Shown piece after piece: positions 46,910 through 56,181 of a stretch of 64,000 nucleotides of DNA. A program made the translations under genes and the position numbers. Every line of letters starts with the position of its first letter. Within the stretch, counting starts at the first letter, position 1. Source of the DNA: Streptococcus equi subsp. equi (GTDB taxonomy: Bacteria > Bacillota > Bacilli > Lactobacillales > Streptococcaceae); NCBI GenBank assembly GCA_900637675.1, contig LR134389.1, positions 1,302,001 to 1,366,000 on the forward strand, in the 5' to 3' direction. The notes beneath the pieces are model-generated. The model worked only from the letters and a program-made list of their open reading frames with translations, searched no databases and was not told the DNA's origin.

Positions 46910-47653
46910 TTATCTAGTCGATGTTTTTAGCGCTGTCCAGTAGTAAGCAACCTCCTGATAGCCTTGGTGCTCATACATGGCGCGATTAGCTTCTTCTGAG
47001 ATGAGAATGACCTTCTTATAGCCTTGACTGGCCTTACGCTGTAAGGCTGTACCGATACCACGACCACGATAGGCCTCATCTACACTGAAATCGTCCATTT
47101 CAATATAGTCGCCACATTCCCAAGCCGTAATATCTCCGATAATCTTCCCTTCCTTGATGGCTAAATAAATGGTTGAGCCGTTTGTCAATAGATTGGCTTC
47201 ATTATCAGCCTTGCATTGATTGGCATAGGTTTCACCATAAGCCAAATTAGCCTGATATTTGTAAGCCAGATAGGCAGAAAAGCTTGTTTCTGAGAGCTGT
47301 TCAATAGTGACTGGTGATATATCACGCTCCTTTAGGTGAAGCTTTGCCAGCTCATTGGTAAAGATCAGGTGCTTTTCAAGGCTAAAGTGATGATCTGTCA
47401 AATAAGCTCGCATGTCTGTACTTAGCTCTTCATTTTCAGCAAAAAAGAGAAAGGCGTAGTGACTAGGATAATCCTGCTGCTCTTTTGCCACATAGGCCAA
47501 GTCCTTTTTCAAATCAGCCAAAGAAGGCATGCTACGATAGCTAAGGTAATTATCAAAATAGCGCTCAGATACCACAGGATTTTTGTAGTAAGTCAAGCGA
47601 TCCGTCTGATAATAACTGGTCTCACCTATCTCAAGTAAATCTTTGTAAGTCAT
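46910..47653 (-). CDS. GNAT-family acetyltransferase with an N-terminal extension
   Basis: The 247-residue protein has an N-terminal domain of about 120 residues (DUF5613-like) and a C-terminal GNAT domain with EMDDFSVDEAYRGRGIGTALQ and AMYEHQGYQEVAYYW. It follows pyrE by about 50 nt and shares its terminator, so it is probably transcribed with pyrF-pyrE. The substrate is unknown. Confidence 0.82.
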   Translation of the reverse strand: MTYKDLLEIGETSYYQTDRLTYYKNPVVSERYFDNYLSYRSMPSLADLKKDLAYVAKEQQDYPSHYAFLFFAENEELSTDMRAYLTDHHFSLEKHLIFTNELAKLHLKERDISPVTIEQLSETSFSAYLAYKYQANLAYGETYANQCKADNEANLLTNGSTIYLAIKEGKIIGDITAWECGDYIEMDDFSVDEAYRGRGIGTALQRKASQGYKKVILISEEANRAMYEHQGYQEVAYYWTALKTSTR

Positions 47654-47704
47654 TTTTTCTCTCCTTAAGACATAGTCAGCATGTCAGCAGCTTTTCAGCA
47701 CTGT

Positions 47705-48340
47705 TTAACTCTCATGCTGCCAATGCTTTTGATCCTCCTTAAATCTTTTTAACAGGGCCAAGCCATCAGCATCAATATAGCCCTTGGCCTTAGCGACCTT
47801 AATGAGGTCTGAATAATTAGACAAGGTCACCAAGGAAAGCCCTGCCTTTTCAAAATTGATGCTTGCTACTGGCAATTCATAGGTAAAAATTGCCACCACT
47901 CCTAGTACATCAGCACCTTCGCGACTAGCTGCCGCTGCCGCCTCCAGAACTGATCCACCTGTTGAAATCAAATCCTCGATAATCACCATTTTTTGCCCGC
48001 AGCGCACATGCCCTTCTATTTGGTTGCCTGCTCCATGATCCTTTGGCTTGCTGCGGATATAGGCAAAAGGCAGGTCCATCTTATCTGCAACGATAGCACC
48101 ATGTGGAATACCAGCAGTTGCTGTGCCAGCAATCACCTCAACCTCTGGAAATACTGCCTTAATCGTCTCCACAAAGCCATTTTCAATCAAGCTTCTGGTT
48201 TTTGGATAAGAAAGGGTGATCCGATTGTCCGTATAAATCGGTGATGTAATGCCTGACGCCCAAGTAAAGGGCTCCTTTGGTCTTAGGTAAACGGCCTTAA
48301 TCTCAAGTAAATCTGTTGCAATTTGTGCTGCTAGTGTCAT
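47705..48340 (-). CDS. pyrE: Orotate phosphoribosyltransferase
   Basis: PyrE makes OMP from orotate and PRPP. The 211-residue protein has the PRPP motif [18 protein letters not shown], the catalytic-loop Lys/His region [14 protein letters not shown], and [14 protein letters not shown]. It follows pyrF by about 60 nt. Confidence 0.96.
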   Translation of the reverse strand: MTLAAQIATDLLEIKAVYLRPKEPFTWASGITSPIYTDNRITLSYPKTRSLIENGFVETIKAVFPEVEVIAGTATAGIPHGAIVADKMDLPFAYIRSKPKDHGAGNQIEGHVRCGQKMVIIEDLISTGGSVLEAAAAASREGADVLGVVAIFTYELPVASINFEKAGLSLVTLSNYSDLIKVAKAKGYIDADGLALLKRFKEDQKHWQHES

Positions 48341-48399
48341 TTTTCTCCTCTTTTCCTTGGTGTCATAGTCCAGCTATATGTGTCATGATGATCCTGCTG

Positions 48400-49092
48400 C
48401 TAACGGTTCCACTCTGCCTTAATCTGGTGATAAGCCTTGACAGGGTCTGTAGCCTGAGTGATCGGACGACCAAGAACAATATAGTCACTTCCGATAGCTC
48501 TAGCTTGATGAGGTGTCATCACCCGCTTTTGATCTCCGATGTCAGCACCTGTCGGGCGAATCCCAGGTGTCAAACACACAAAGCCTGCTGGTACTTCTGA
48601 CTTAATGGCCTTGACCTCATGGGCTGAGCAAACCACGCCATCTAGCTTAGCCTGAGCGGTACGCTTGGCATAGTGAAGCACAGATGCTAACAGCGTGGAT
48701 TGAATGTTTTGATCCTCACGCATTTGCTCTTCGCTAGTTGATGTTAGCTGTGTCACCGCAATGAGAATCGGACCCTGCCCCAAGCCCTCACGCGCTGCTC
48801 TAAGCATCTCTACACCTCCAGCAGCCTGCACAGTCGTCATGTCTATACCAAGCCTTGATAGGACTGCCATCGTTGATTTGACTGTATTTGGAATATCATG
48901 CAGCTTCAAATCCAGAAAAACACTGTGACCTAAGGACTTGACATAACGGACAATATCTGGTCCTTCAGCATAATACAGTTCCATACCAATCTTAACGTAT
49001 AGCCTCTCATCAGCTGGAAACAGCGACAGAAATGACTTGACCTCCTCAAAGGAAGGAAAATCTAAGGCAATAATAGGGCGTTCTTCTCGCAT
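48400..49092 (-). CDS. pyrF: Orotidine-5'-phosphate decarboxylase
   Basis: PyrF forms UMP from OMP. The 230-residue TIM-barrel has the catalytic [11 protein letters not shown] (Lys and Asp) and phosphate loop [16 protein letters not shown] precedes the ATG. Its leader has a PyrR box and terminator. Confidence 0.97.
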
Positions 49093-49208
49093 AACCTATC
49101 CTTTCTATGCAGCTTGGGGTACTCCCAAACAAATCATGCCCACCCGTCTAACGAGCGGTTTATTGGTCTTATGAATCATTACCACGAGACCAACTGAAAG
49201 TCACACCA

Positions 49209-49238
49209 TAAAAGCCTCACTTCCAAAGAAGCGAGGCT
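49209..49238 (-). terminator. pyrF attenuator terminator
   Basis: Minus-strand AGCCTCGCTTC/GAAGTGAGGCT stem followed by TTTTATGG, between the PyrR box and pyrF. Confidence 0.85.
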
Positions 49239-49280
49239 ACACGAAAATCAAGAGAGCAAACCCTCTCATCTTATCCTGTG

Positions 49281-49306
49281 TACCTTGCTCGCCTCTCTGG
49301 ACTCAC
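49281..49306 (-). promoter_or_regulatory. PyrR-binding site in the pyrF-pyrE leader
   Basis: The minus strand reads GAGTCCAGAGAGGCGAGC then AAGGTA, matching the PyrR box seen before pyrR. With the downstream terminator it makes a second UMP-responsive attenuator. Confidence 0.88.
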
Positions 49307-49328
49307 TTAAAGGTAACTTATCTCAATC

Positions 49329-49357
49329 ATTATAGCTTTTTTGACAGCCCTTGTCAA
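49329..49357 (-). promoter_or_regulatory. pyrF promoter
   Basis: Minus-strand TTGACA (49352-49357), 17 bp, TATAAT (49329-49334): a full consensus match about 20 nt before the PyrR box. Confidence 0.92.
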
Positions 49358-49712
49358 AGGGTTTTGACATTACTCACACGACAAAGGTATAAAAAAGATT
49401 TTTAGCAAGAAAATAAAGCTTGCTGTACGTTAATGTTCAGCTATTTCAAAAATATATCCTATTTTGTATAGATTTTACAATAGGAAAAACATTAAAAGTA
49501 CCTACTTTAACCTGTATTATAATTCAGAAATAACTGTTTCGCGCAGTTATCGTGACATCACTCACAGCTAACCTAGCAAGGCGAAGCTTCAAAGCAACCA
49601 GCACTTAATACACCCTTGGCACACTGCTCACCCTAAATAAAGCCTAGACTTGTCATGAGAGGGGCAACTTGCAGGCTTAACCAGCCACTATCCAAGCTTA
49701 GCCCAGCTTAAT
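49358..49712. other. Intergenic region upstream of the pyrF promoter
   Basis: No gene seen. It contains a CCTATT...AATAGG dyad (49457-49484) and a plus-strand TATAAT near 49517-49522 followed by a short AACTG/CAGTT hairpin, without a coding frame. Confidence 0.45.
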
Positions 49713-50162
49713 CTAATGGCAAAGAGCAGCCGGAGCTGCAAATTCCTTCAATGACATGGTGCTAATTTTTAGGGAAGAAAAAACATCAATCAAAACACCA
49801 AAAACACGTGTTCTTTTATCACCAACAATGGCCTGAAAGACCTCCTTGGACTGGCAGAGCTTAATTAAGCCATCTATCCCCTTTATCCAATTATCAACAA
49901 TATCTAAGGCCTTGTTCATGAGCTTAAAGGCTGACTCCTCATACCAAAAGGTCGACTCAATCAAGCGCTGCTGCTTATTTAAGGTATCCACCAAGGTGAT
50001 AATATCACCTAATTCCGTTTGAACAAGAGAGACAGGAAACTCACTTCCCAAAATAGATGGTGTCCTCTCAACTAGCTTCAGCTCATCTCTAAATAATGTC
50101 AAATAGTGAGTGCTGACCAACAGCTTTTGAATTAATACCTGATGACTACTTTGTCCAGTCAT
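49713..50162 (-). CDS. Hypothetical helical protein beside the MetR-like regulator
   Basis: A 149-residue protein, mostly alpha-helical by eye, with no signal peptide or membrane span. It starts MTGQSSHQVLIQKLL and ends LKEFAAPAALCH. I do not recognise a family. GGTGATGG lies upstream of the ATG. It diverges from the LysR-type gene at 50502 across 340 nt, so it could be one of its targets, but no shared site was identified. Confidence 0.6.
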   Translation of the reverse strand: MTGQSSHQVLIQKLLVSTHYLTLFRDELKLVERTPSILGSEFPVSLVQTELGDIITLVDTLNKQQRLIESTFWYEESAFKLMNKALDIVDNWIKGIDGLIKLCQSKEVFQAIVGDKRTRVFGVLIDVFSSLKISTMSLKEFAAPAALCH

Positions 50163-50466
50163 ATTACACCATCACCACCCTTTATCTCAAAACATTAAAT
50201 ATATCAATATTATTAATATAACACAAGAAAATTAAAAGAGCAATGGAAAAATAGGTATTATCTGACATTATCACGATTACTTTTTACCGATCAAGACCAG
50301 CCGTTTATCAAAACACAGGCATGCCAAAAATAAGCGGTAAAAAGCGATAAAACTGCCTATTTGCCAGCTCTTTTTTACCTGGGTACAACACTAGCATCAA
50401 GCTAGCTTCACCGCACAAGCTAGGCTACCGCTTGTGAAACCTTGTCTTAAGCTCTAATAAAGGCAC
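50163..50466. other. Divergent intergenic region, hypothetical gene / LysR gene
   Basis: No gene. AT-rich; several short TATTAA-rich stretches near 50200-50225 face the hypothetical gene, and the LysR promoter lies at its right edge. Confidence 0.4.
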
Positions 50467-50495
50467 TTGATTCTTTGTACTATTTAAGATAGACT
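50467..50495 (+). promoter_or_regulatory. Promoter of the MetR/MtaR-like gene
   Basis: TTGATT (50467-50472), 17 bp, TAGACT (50490-50495). The ATG begins 7 nt after the -10 box and no SD is present, so the mRNA may be leaderless. Confidence 0.6.
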
Positions 50496-50501
50496 GTCAG
50501 T

Positions 50502-51410
50502 ATGAGAATCCAACAACTACAATACATTATAAAGATTGTTGAATGCGGTTCCATGAACGAAGCCGCTAAGCAATTATTTATCACGCAGCCCAGTCTGTCT
50601 AATGCTGTCAAGGAATTAGAGCAGGAGATGGGCATTACTATTTTCATTCGTAATCCCAAGGGCATTACCTTAACCAAGGACGGGGTTGAGTTTCTATCTT
50701 ATGCCAGACAAATTATTGAACAAACAGCACTGCTAGAGGATCGCTATAAAAATCACAATACTAGTCGTGAGCTCTTTAGTGTTTCCTCTCAGCATTACGC
50801 CTTTGTTGTCAATGCTTTTGTCTCTTTATTAAAGCGGGCTGATATGACCCAGTACGAGCTTTTCTTGCGAGAAACAAGAACCTGGGAAATCATTGACGAT
50901 GTGAAAAATTTTCGCTCAGAAATCGGCGTTTTGTTTATCAATGACTACAACCGAGACGTCCTTACCAAGCTGTTTGAGGAAAATCATTTGACCGTTTCCA
51001 CCCTATTTAAAACCACACCGCATATCTTTATCAGCAAGTCCAATCCTCTGGCAAATAAAACCAGCTTAACCATTGATGATCTCCTTGATTTTCCTTATCT
51101 AAGCTATGATCAGGGGATTCACAATTCCTTTTATTTCTCAGAGGAGATGATGGCACATATCCCTCACAGTAAGTCTATTGTGGTGAGTGACCGAGCTACT
51201 CTATTTAATCTCATGATTGGCTTAAATGGCTACACCGTTGCCAGCGGTATTTTAAACACAAATCTAAATGGAGACCAGATTGTCGCTATTCCCTTAGATG
51301 TCCCTGATGTGATTGAGATTGTCTTTATCAAGCACGAAAAGGCTAACCTCTCAAAAATGGGAGAGCGATTTATTGACTACCTGCTAGAAGAAATTAGCTT
51401 CAATCATTAA
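50502..51410 (+). CDS. LysR-family regulator, MetR/MtaR/CpsY type
   Basis: The 302-residue protein has the N-terminus MRIQQLQYIIKIVECGSMNE and HTH AAKQLFITQPSLSNAVKELEQEMG, matching the streptococcal MetR/MtaR/CpsY group that regulates methionine uptake and synthesis and affects surface properties. No met genes are adjacent here. There is no SD before the ATG. A long terminator follows. Confidence 0.88.
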   Translation: MRIQQLQYIIKIVECGSMNEAAKQLFITQPSLSNAVKELEQEMGITIFIRNPKGITLTKDGVEFLSYARQIIEQTALLEDRYKNHNTSRELFSVSSQHYAFVVNAFVSLLKRADMTQYELFLRETRTWEIIDDVKNFRSEIGVLFINDYNRDVLTKLFEENHLTVSTLFKTTPHIFISKSNPLANKTSLTIDDLLDFPYLSYDQGIHNSFYFSEEMMAHIPHSKSIVVSDRATLFNLMIGLNGYTVASGILNTNLNGDQIVAIPLDVPDVIEIVFIKHEKANLSKMGERFIDYLLEEISFNH

Positions 51411-51431
51411 TTAACCACACTAGCTAAACAT

Positions 51432-51520
51432 AAAAAACCTGAAAGACCTGTTCTAAGGCTCTAAGCTGACTAGTCATAGCTAGCTTAGAGAAGCCTCGTT
51501 CAGATCGTTCAGGTTTTTTA
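51432..51520. terminator. Long bidirectional terminator after the MetR-like gene
   Basis: Outer stem AAAAAACCTGAA/TTCAGGTTTTTT encloses an inner CTCTAAGCT/AGCTTAGAG hairpin. It serves the convergent genes on both sides. Confidence 0.85.
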
Positions 51521-51542
51521 TTATTGCTAATCTTTCAAATAG

Positions 51543-52328
51543 CTAAGGCTTGGCGCTGTCTAACAGCTCCTTTTCAATGACAGCATTAACGACATCAAAA
51601 TAGAAGGGCTCTTTGATATAGTTAACACCAGAAAAAACTGCTAAGCGAATCAAACCATCTAGAAAGGCTTGAGAGGAAAAATGAGTTGTCCGATATAGCT
51701 CCTCCTCATCAAAGGGTTTGATCAAATGTGCTAGGGGATTGCGGACTGATTTTTCAAACTGCCTTAAGACTACCACTAGTCTTTTAATATCAGCTGGAAG
51801 CTCTGATAAAACAAGTAAATCAGCCAAGCTGCGTGTCGTCACATGACGTGGCTGTCTTTGTGCCAGATAGCTCCTAAAGAGGTCATTATCGGCTTTTTCC
51901 ATCGCCTTAAAATTCCAAGTGTCATATTGATCATTCTTGGTATCAATAATATAGCTTTGAACATCTGGGACAGCCTGCTCAAGCAGCCGCAAAAAGAGAC
52001 GATACAAGACAGGCGATACTGACCTTACAAAATCAATAATCTCACCGTTTTTGACCTTAGCTGCCAAATCAAGCAGGTAATTTGCAGTCTGCTCCTCCTC
52101 TTGAGCTTCATTTAACAAAAGCTTAACCTGATGTCTATCCTCAATAAGCCTATTTTCCGCCCTATGTTGAAAGGCATAAGCAACGTTAAGCTCTCTTCTT
52201 TCCTTTAAAAGCTCAAGCAAATAAAGTACCTTGGGGGAAAAATCAGGCAGAGTTCTTGCAATTTTGTAGGCATGACTATAAGCATAAACTTCTAAAAGAA
52301 TACTTATCGTATGTTCCATATCAGTCAT
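51543..52328 (-). CDS. Putative HEPN-type RNase domain protein in the punA operon
   Basis: A protein of about 261 residues, largely helical. Near residue 200 it has VRNPLAHLIKP, a Rx4H motif of the HEPN nuclease superfamily, and is reminiscent of the C-terminal part of Csm6. No CARF-type domain and no CRISPR array are visible. It follows punA by 90 nt or less and is probably cotranscribed. Start uncertain: ATG 52328 is chosen; TTG 52373 and ATG 52319 are alternatives. RNase activity is inferred from the motif only. Confidence 0.65.
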   Translation of the reverse strand: MTDMEHTISILLEVYAYSHAYKIARTLPDFSPKVLYLLELLKERRELNVAYAFQHRAENRLIEDRHQVKLLLNEAQEEEQTANYLLDLAAKVKNGEIIDFVRSVSPVLYRLFLRLLEQAVPDVQSYIIDTKNDQYDTWNFKAMEKADNDLFRSYLAQRQPRHVTTRSLADLLVLSELPADIKRLVVVLRQFEKSVRNPLAHLIKPFDEEELYRTTHFSSQAFLDGLIRLAVFSGVNYIKEPFYFDVVNAVIEKELLDSAKP

Positions 52329-52418
52329 CACTCTAATGTCCCAATCCTTATTTTTCCTCGTCTTATCGATCAAAGTACTAGCAGTCGCTCATGGTTACTG
52401 CTAGTCTAAGAGCAAGCC

Positions 52419-53228
52419 TTAAAGCTCTGCCAAAATAGCCTTAACCAAGCCTTTAAAGTTTTCCTTGATACGCTCAGTTACCTCTACAACCTCTTCATGG
52501 TTAAGCTCTGATTGGAAGCCCGCTGCAAAGTTTGTAATCGCTGAAATTCCAAGCACCTTCAAGCCTGAGTGGGCAGCGATAATAACCTCTGGAACAGTTG
52601 ACATACCAACAGCATCTGCTCCCATAACCTTAAAGGCACGAATCTCAGCTGGTGTTTCATAGGTTGGTCCTGAACAGCCAAGGTAAACACCCTCTTGCAG
52701 GTCTAAGCCTAGTTTTTCTGCTACTGAGCGAGCTGTCTCACGATAAGCTGCTGTATAGGCATCAGACATATCTGGGAAGCGTGGGCCAAATTCATCTAGG
52801 TTTTCACCAATGAGCGGGTTTGTTCCTGTCATATTAATATGGTCATTGATTAGCATAAGCGTCCCAGGACCATAGCCGATACCGCCTGCTGCATTTGTCA
52901 CCAGCAAGCTATGGCAGCCCAGAGCCTTCATCACACGTACCGGGAAGGTCACAACCTCCATTGGATTACCTTCATAGAAATGAAAGCGCCCTTGAAGTGC
53001 CAATACTTTACGACCAGCCAGCTCACCATAAACTAATTTTCCAGCATGACCAACAACTGTTGATTTGCCCCAGTTTGGAATATCAGCATAATCAATCACA
53101 ATCGCCTGCTCAACCTCATTGGCAAGCTCACCTAGACCAGAGCCTAAAATGAGACCAAATTCAGGCTTATCAATGCCCTTGCTTTCTAGGAAAGCCTGTG
53201 TTTCACGAATTTTTTCAAGTAATGTCAT
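52419..53228 (-). CDS. punA: Purine nucleoside phosphorylase (trimeric type, PNP-I)
   Basis: Phosphorolysis of (deoxy)guanosine and inosine to base plus (deoxy)ribose-1-phosphate. The 269-residue protein has GLILGSGLGELA, VGHAGKLVYG, LQGRFHFYEG and TNAAGGIGYGPG. Its product feeds DeoB, encoded upstream in the same direction. Confidence 0.94.
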   Translation of the reverse strand: MTLLEKIRETQAFLESKGIDKPEFGLILGSGLGELANEVEQAIVIDYADIPNWGKSTVVGHAGKLVYGELAGRKVLALQGRFHFYEGNPMEVVTFPVRVMKALGCHSLLVTNAAGGIGYGPGTLMLINDHINMTGTNPLIGENLDEFGPRFPDMSDAYTAAYRETARSVAEKLGLDLQEGVYLGCSGPTYETPAEIRAFKVMGADAVGMSTVPEVIIAAHSGLKVLGISAITNFAAGFQSELNHEEVVEVTERIKENFKGLVKAILAEL

Positions 53229-53440
53229 CTTATTTCTCCCTTTATCTTATTTATTTTTTACTATAAAGCATACTTCTCTTGAGCTTTTTGCTGTAGCAAA
53301 GTCCAATAAATCAACTAATATCACACCGATCATCAGAACTAGACAACCTGCCACAAGCCTATTAATAGACCTAACCACAGCGCTGGTTTTCAATTTGATA
53401 CGCCAAGCTCCTTGGCCTATCAAATGATATTTGCTTACTC

Positions 53441-54652
53441 CTATACCAAGTCAGCTAAGAATGATGTTCCAATCATAGCAGTGTCCACACCGAAGTTTTC
53501 GGCAATAGTCGCTGAAATATCAGCAAAATGTCCCTGTGGAATCACACCTGCTCCAGTGCAGGAGGCTGAGTAAGCAAGCAATGGAATATACTCACGTGTG
53601 TGGTCAGTTCCAGCATAGGTTGGGTCATTGCCATGATCAGCTGTAATCAAGAGCAGATCATCGTCCTTCATGTTGGCAATGATCTCTGGCAGGCGACGAT
53701 CAAATTCATGCAAACAGTCACGATAGCCCTCTGGATCACGACGGTGACCAAAGCTAGCATCAAAATCAACCAAGTTAGTAAAAGAAAGACCTTTTGTAAA
53801 TGCTGGCAACTGCAAGGTTTTGATCAGGGTATCAATCCCATGACTGTTAGACTTATTGTGCCCCATATCGTTGGTAATCCCTGAGCCATTAAAGATGTCA
53901 TTGATTTTCCCAACAGCATAAGTAGAAATCCCAGCGTCAGCCAGCTTATTTAAGACAGTGTCTTGGAACGGTGAGACTGCATAATCACGACGATTAGCTG
54001 TGCGAGTGAAGCTGCCTGGCTCTCCTATATACGGACGGGCAATAATACGACCTAAAAGAGCAGGACGCTCAAGGGTAATGGAACGCGCATACTCACAAAT
54101 CCGGTAAAGCTCCTCAACAGGAATCACCTCCTCATGTGCTGCAATTTGCAATACAGGGTCGGCAGAGGTATAAACAATCAGCTCACCAGTTTCCATTTGA
54201 CGGGGACCAAAATCATCAATCACCTTTGTCCCTGAGTAAGGCTTATTGGCTTCACGAATGACCTTACGGCCTGAAAAAGCTTCGATTTTTTGGATAATCT
54301 CCTCTGGAAAGCCATCCCAGAAGGTATCAAATGGCTCAGTAATGTTTAAGCCCATAATTTCCCAGTGACCTGTCATGGTATCCTTACCAAGAGATACCTC
54401 TTCTAATTTGGTGACATAGCCAGTAGGATCAGCCTCAGCTGGAACTGTCTTTAGGGGGACAGGACGAGGAATATGACCAAGTCCAATTTTTGCCATATTT
54501 GGAACAGCCAGACCAGCTGTCTCTGAAATATGACCGAGGGTGTCAGAATCTGTATCAGCTACACCAGCATTAAAGAATTTGTCGGCATCTGGTGCTGCAC
54601 CAATACCAACAGAATCTAGAACGACTAAGTGAATACGATTAAATTTTGACAT
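53441..54652 (-). CDS. deoB: Phosphopentomutase
   Basis: DeoB interconverts (deoxy)ribose 1- and 5-phosphates. The 403-residue alkaline-phosphatase-fold enzyme has metal-binding [23 protein letters not shown] and [23 protein letters not shown] precedes the ATG. It lies between rpiA and punA, a pentose/nucleoside salvage group. Confidence 0.96.
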   Translation of the reverse strand: MSKFNRIHLVVLDSVGIGAAPDADKFFNAGVADTDSDTLGHISETAGLAVPNMAKIGLGHIPRPVPLKTVPAEADPTGYVTKLEEVSLGKDTMTGHWEIMGLNITEPFDTFWDGFPEEIIQKIEAFSGRKVIREANKPYSGTKVIDDFGPRQMETGELIVYTSADPVLQIAAHEEVIPVEELYRICEYARSITLERPALLGRIIARPYIGEPGSFTRTANRRDYAVSPFQDTVLNKLADAGISTYAVGKINDIFNGSGITNDMGHNKSNSHGIDTLIKTLQLPAFTKGLSFTNLVDFDASFGHRRDPEGYRDCLHEFDRRLPEIIANMKDDDLLLITADHGNDPTYAGTDHTREYIPLLAYSASCTGAGVIPQGHFADISATIAENFGVDTAMIGTSFLADLV

Positions 54653-54729
54653 AAGTCTCCAATCTAGGGGAGGTTACGGTTGGCTCCCCAAAACCTATAA
54701 AATAATGTAAAACATGATTGAGCTAGGAA

Positions 54730-55413
54730 TTAGGTTGACTGATTAGCTTCAAGGACCGTTACACCAGCCTGACCAGCAACAATGACCTTATCAACCATAC
54801 CATTGAAAAGGCCATGCTCGACAACACCAACAGTTTGATCCAGCAGACGCCCAAACTCACAAGGATTTTCGATACAGCCAAGGTTAAGATCAATGATAAA
54901 GTTCTGCATATCCGTTATGAGACGCTTATCCCCCTTCATGCGAAAAGAGGGCTTATAGCCAGCCCTTTCAAAGACTCGAAATAGCCTATCAGCACCGTAT
55001 TGAACGACCTCAACAGGGAGCTTGAAAGCACCTAAATGATCCACCAGCTTTGATTCATCAACAACCCAGATGTATTCCTTGGTTGGTGTTGCAACAATTT
55101 TCTCCATCAATAGAGCTGCTCCACCACCCTTAATACCGTTAAAGGCCTTATCCACCTCATCAGCACCATCAACAGTCAGGTCAATGCAGTCAATATCATC
55201 AATTGATGTTAAGGGAATACCTAGGCCCTCTGCTTGCTTGGTTGTTACACTTGAGGTTGTCACACCAACAACCTGTAGTCCCTCTTCCTTGATGCGACGA
55301 CCAATTTCTTCAACAAAGTAATAAGCTGTTGATCCTGTTCCTAATCCAATGGTCATTCCATCTGTTACATATTGCGCAGCAGTCACACCGGCAATCTTTT
55401 TCAGTGCTTCCAT
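54730..55413 (-). CDS. rpiA: Ribose-5-phosphate isomerase A
   Basis: The 227-residue protein has [23 protein letters not shown] and [12 protein letters not shown]. It interconverts ribose-5-P and ribulose-5-P, linking nucleoside salvage to the pentose phosphate pathway. It is the first gene of rpiA-deoB-punA-HEPN, with its own promoter. Confidence 0.96.
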   Translation of the reverse strand: MEALKKIAGVTAAQYVTDGMTIGLGTGSTAYYFVEEIGRRIKEEGLQVVGVTTSSVTTKQAEGLGIPLTSIDDIDCIDLTVDGADEVDKAFNGIKGGGAALLMEKIVATPTKEYIWVVDESKLVDHLGAFKLPVEVVQYGADRLFRVFERAGYKPSFRMKGDKRLITDMQNFIIDLNLGCIENPCEFGRLLDQTVGVVEHGLFNGMVDKVIVAGQAGVTVLEANQST

Positions 55414-55754
55414 GATTCCCCCTTATCTTATAATAAAATGCTTCCTAGCACTTTATTATACCATGAAAGCGCAAACTTGTTAATAATATCTCACACTGTT
55501 TGATCAATTTTCCTTCTCTATTGTAAATTGACATTAGACATGCCATTCTTAAACCCGCCTTCACGACTGTCATCAAAGCCTCAGTCAAATCTGGATCAGA
55601 CAGCACAAGCAGGCTAAAACAATCTGACCAGAAGCTATAAGCAAGATCATTAAAGCCACCAGAGCAAATACTCTTGATTGTCGAAGCTTTATACCTCAAA
55701 AAGTAAGCTTTTTATAGCTTTGAACATACAAAAAAGAGGAGCAGGCCGATCCTC
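55414..55754. other. Region between rpiA and the LXG remnant
   Basis: It holds the rpiA promoter, an 84-codon minus-strand frame (55445-55699) that runs through that promoter and has no SD or recognisable family, and the T7SS-module terminator. I regard the frame as non-coding or as decayed coding DNA. Confidence 0.45.
55455..55483 (-). promoter_or_regulatory. rpiA promoter
   Basis: Minus-strand TTAACA (55478-55483), 17 bp, TATAAT (55455-55460). Confidence 0.8.
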
Positions 55755-55757
55755 TCA
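55730..55757 (-). terminator. Terminator at the end of the LXG module
   Basis: Minus-strand AGAGGA/TCCTCT stem followed by TTTTTT. It overlaps the end of the LXG remnant. Confidence 0.7.
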
Positions 55758-55820
55758 AAATATTGGCCATACATCATTAGCCTGCTGGTTCGATGACCCC
55801 AGATACATGTCAATGCTCAT
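55755..55820 (-). pseudogene. 5' remnant of a second LXG toxin gene
   Basis: From ATG 55820 the frame reads MSIDMYLGSSNQQAND and stops after 21 codons. The first 14 residues match the intact LXG gene at 59878 (MSIDMYLGSSDQQASS) and the DNA is nearly identical over about 45 bases. A further LXG gene was evidently once downstream of the DUF4176 gene. Confidence 0.85.
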
Positions 55821-55860
55821 TAGTTCTTTTCTTTTTCTAGATAATCTTCATGTCCTTTTT

Positions 55861-56175
55861 CTATTGATGGTGATCTAAGCTTAATTTACGATAACCTGAT
55901 GTTTTCACCAAATCATCGTAGGCTTCTGCAAAAAGCTGTTCATTGGAATTGACATACCCAAAATAGATGACATCAGCAATATCCTCATGGTTGAAGAAAA
56001 GGTACTCATTATCATTTCCTATGCCTTCTGGATAAGGAACTGCAGCATAATCAAAATAGCCGATTTCTCCATTATCATCAAAAAGAGAGGCACGACTCAC
56101 AATCATCAAAGGAATTTCTCCTGTCTCCGTCAGCACTATAGTACCAATCGGTAAAATGTGTTCTGGTTTGTTCAT
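55861..56175 (-). CDS. DUF4176 family protein of the LXG module
   Basis: A small acidic 104-residue protein starting MNKPEHILPIGTIVLTETGE, with GEIGYFDYAAVPYPEGI and YLFFNHEDIADVIYFGY. DUF4176 proteins recur in type VII LXG toxin loci of streptococci, usually at the edge of the module; their role is not settled. It follows the membrane-protein array by 6 nt. A remnant of a second copy lies at 60642-60890. Confidence 0.8.
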   Translation of the reverse strand: MNKPEHILPIGTIVLTETGEIPLMIVSRASLFDDNGEIGYFDYAAVPYPEGIGNDNEYLFFNHEDIADVIYFGYVNSNEQLFAEAYDDLVKTSGYRKLSLDHHQ

Positions 56176-56181
56176 AATGTT

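Noticed and set aside
51543..52328. A CRISPR-Cas type III locus suggested by the Csm6-like motif
   Set aside because: No repeat array, cas1, cas2 or cas10-like gene was seen in the window; only the Rx4H motif is present.
55445..55699. 84-codon minus-strand frame upstream of rpiA
   Set aside because: It runs through the rpiA promoter, has no ribosome binding site and no recognisable motif. It might be decayed toxin-module DNA, but I cannot support that.
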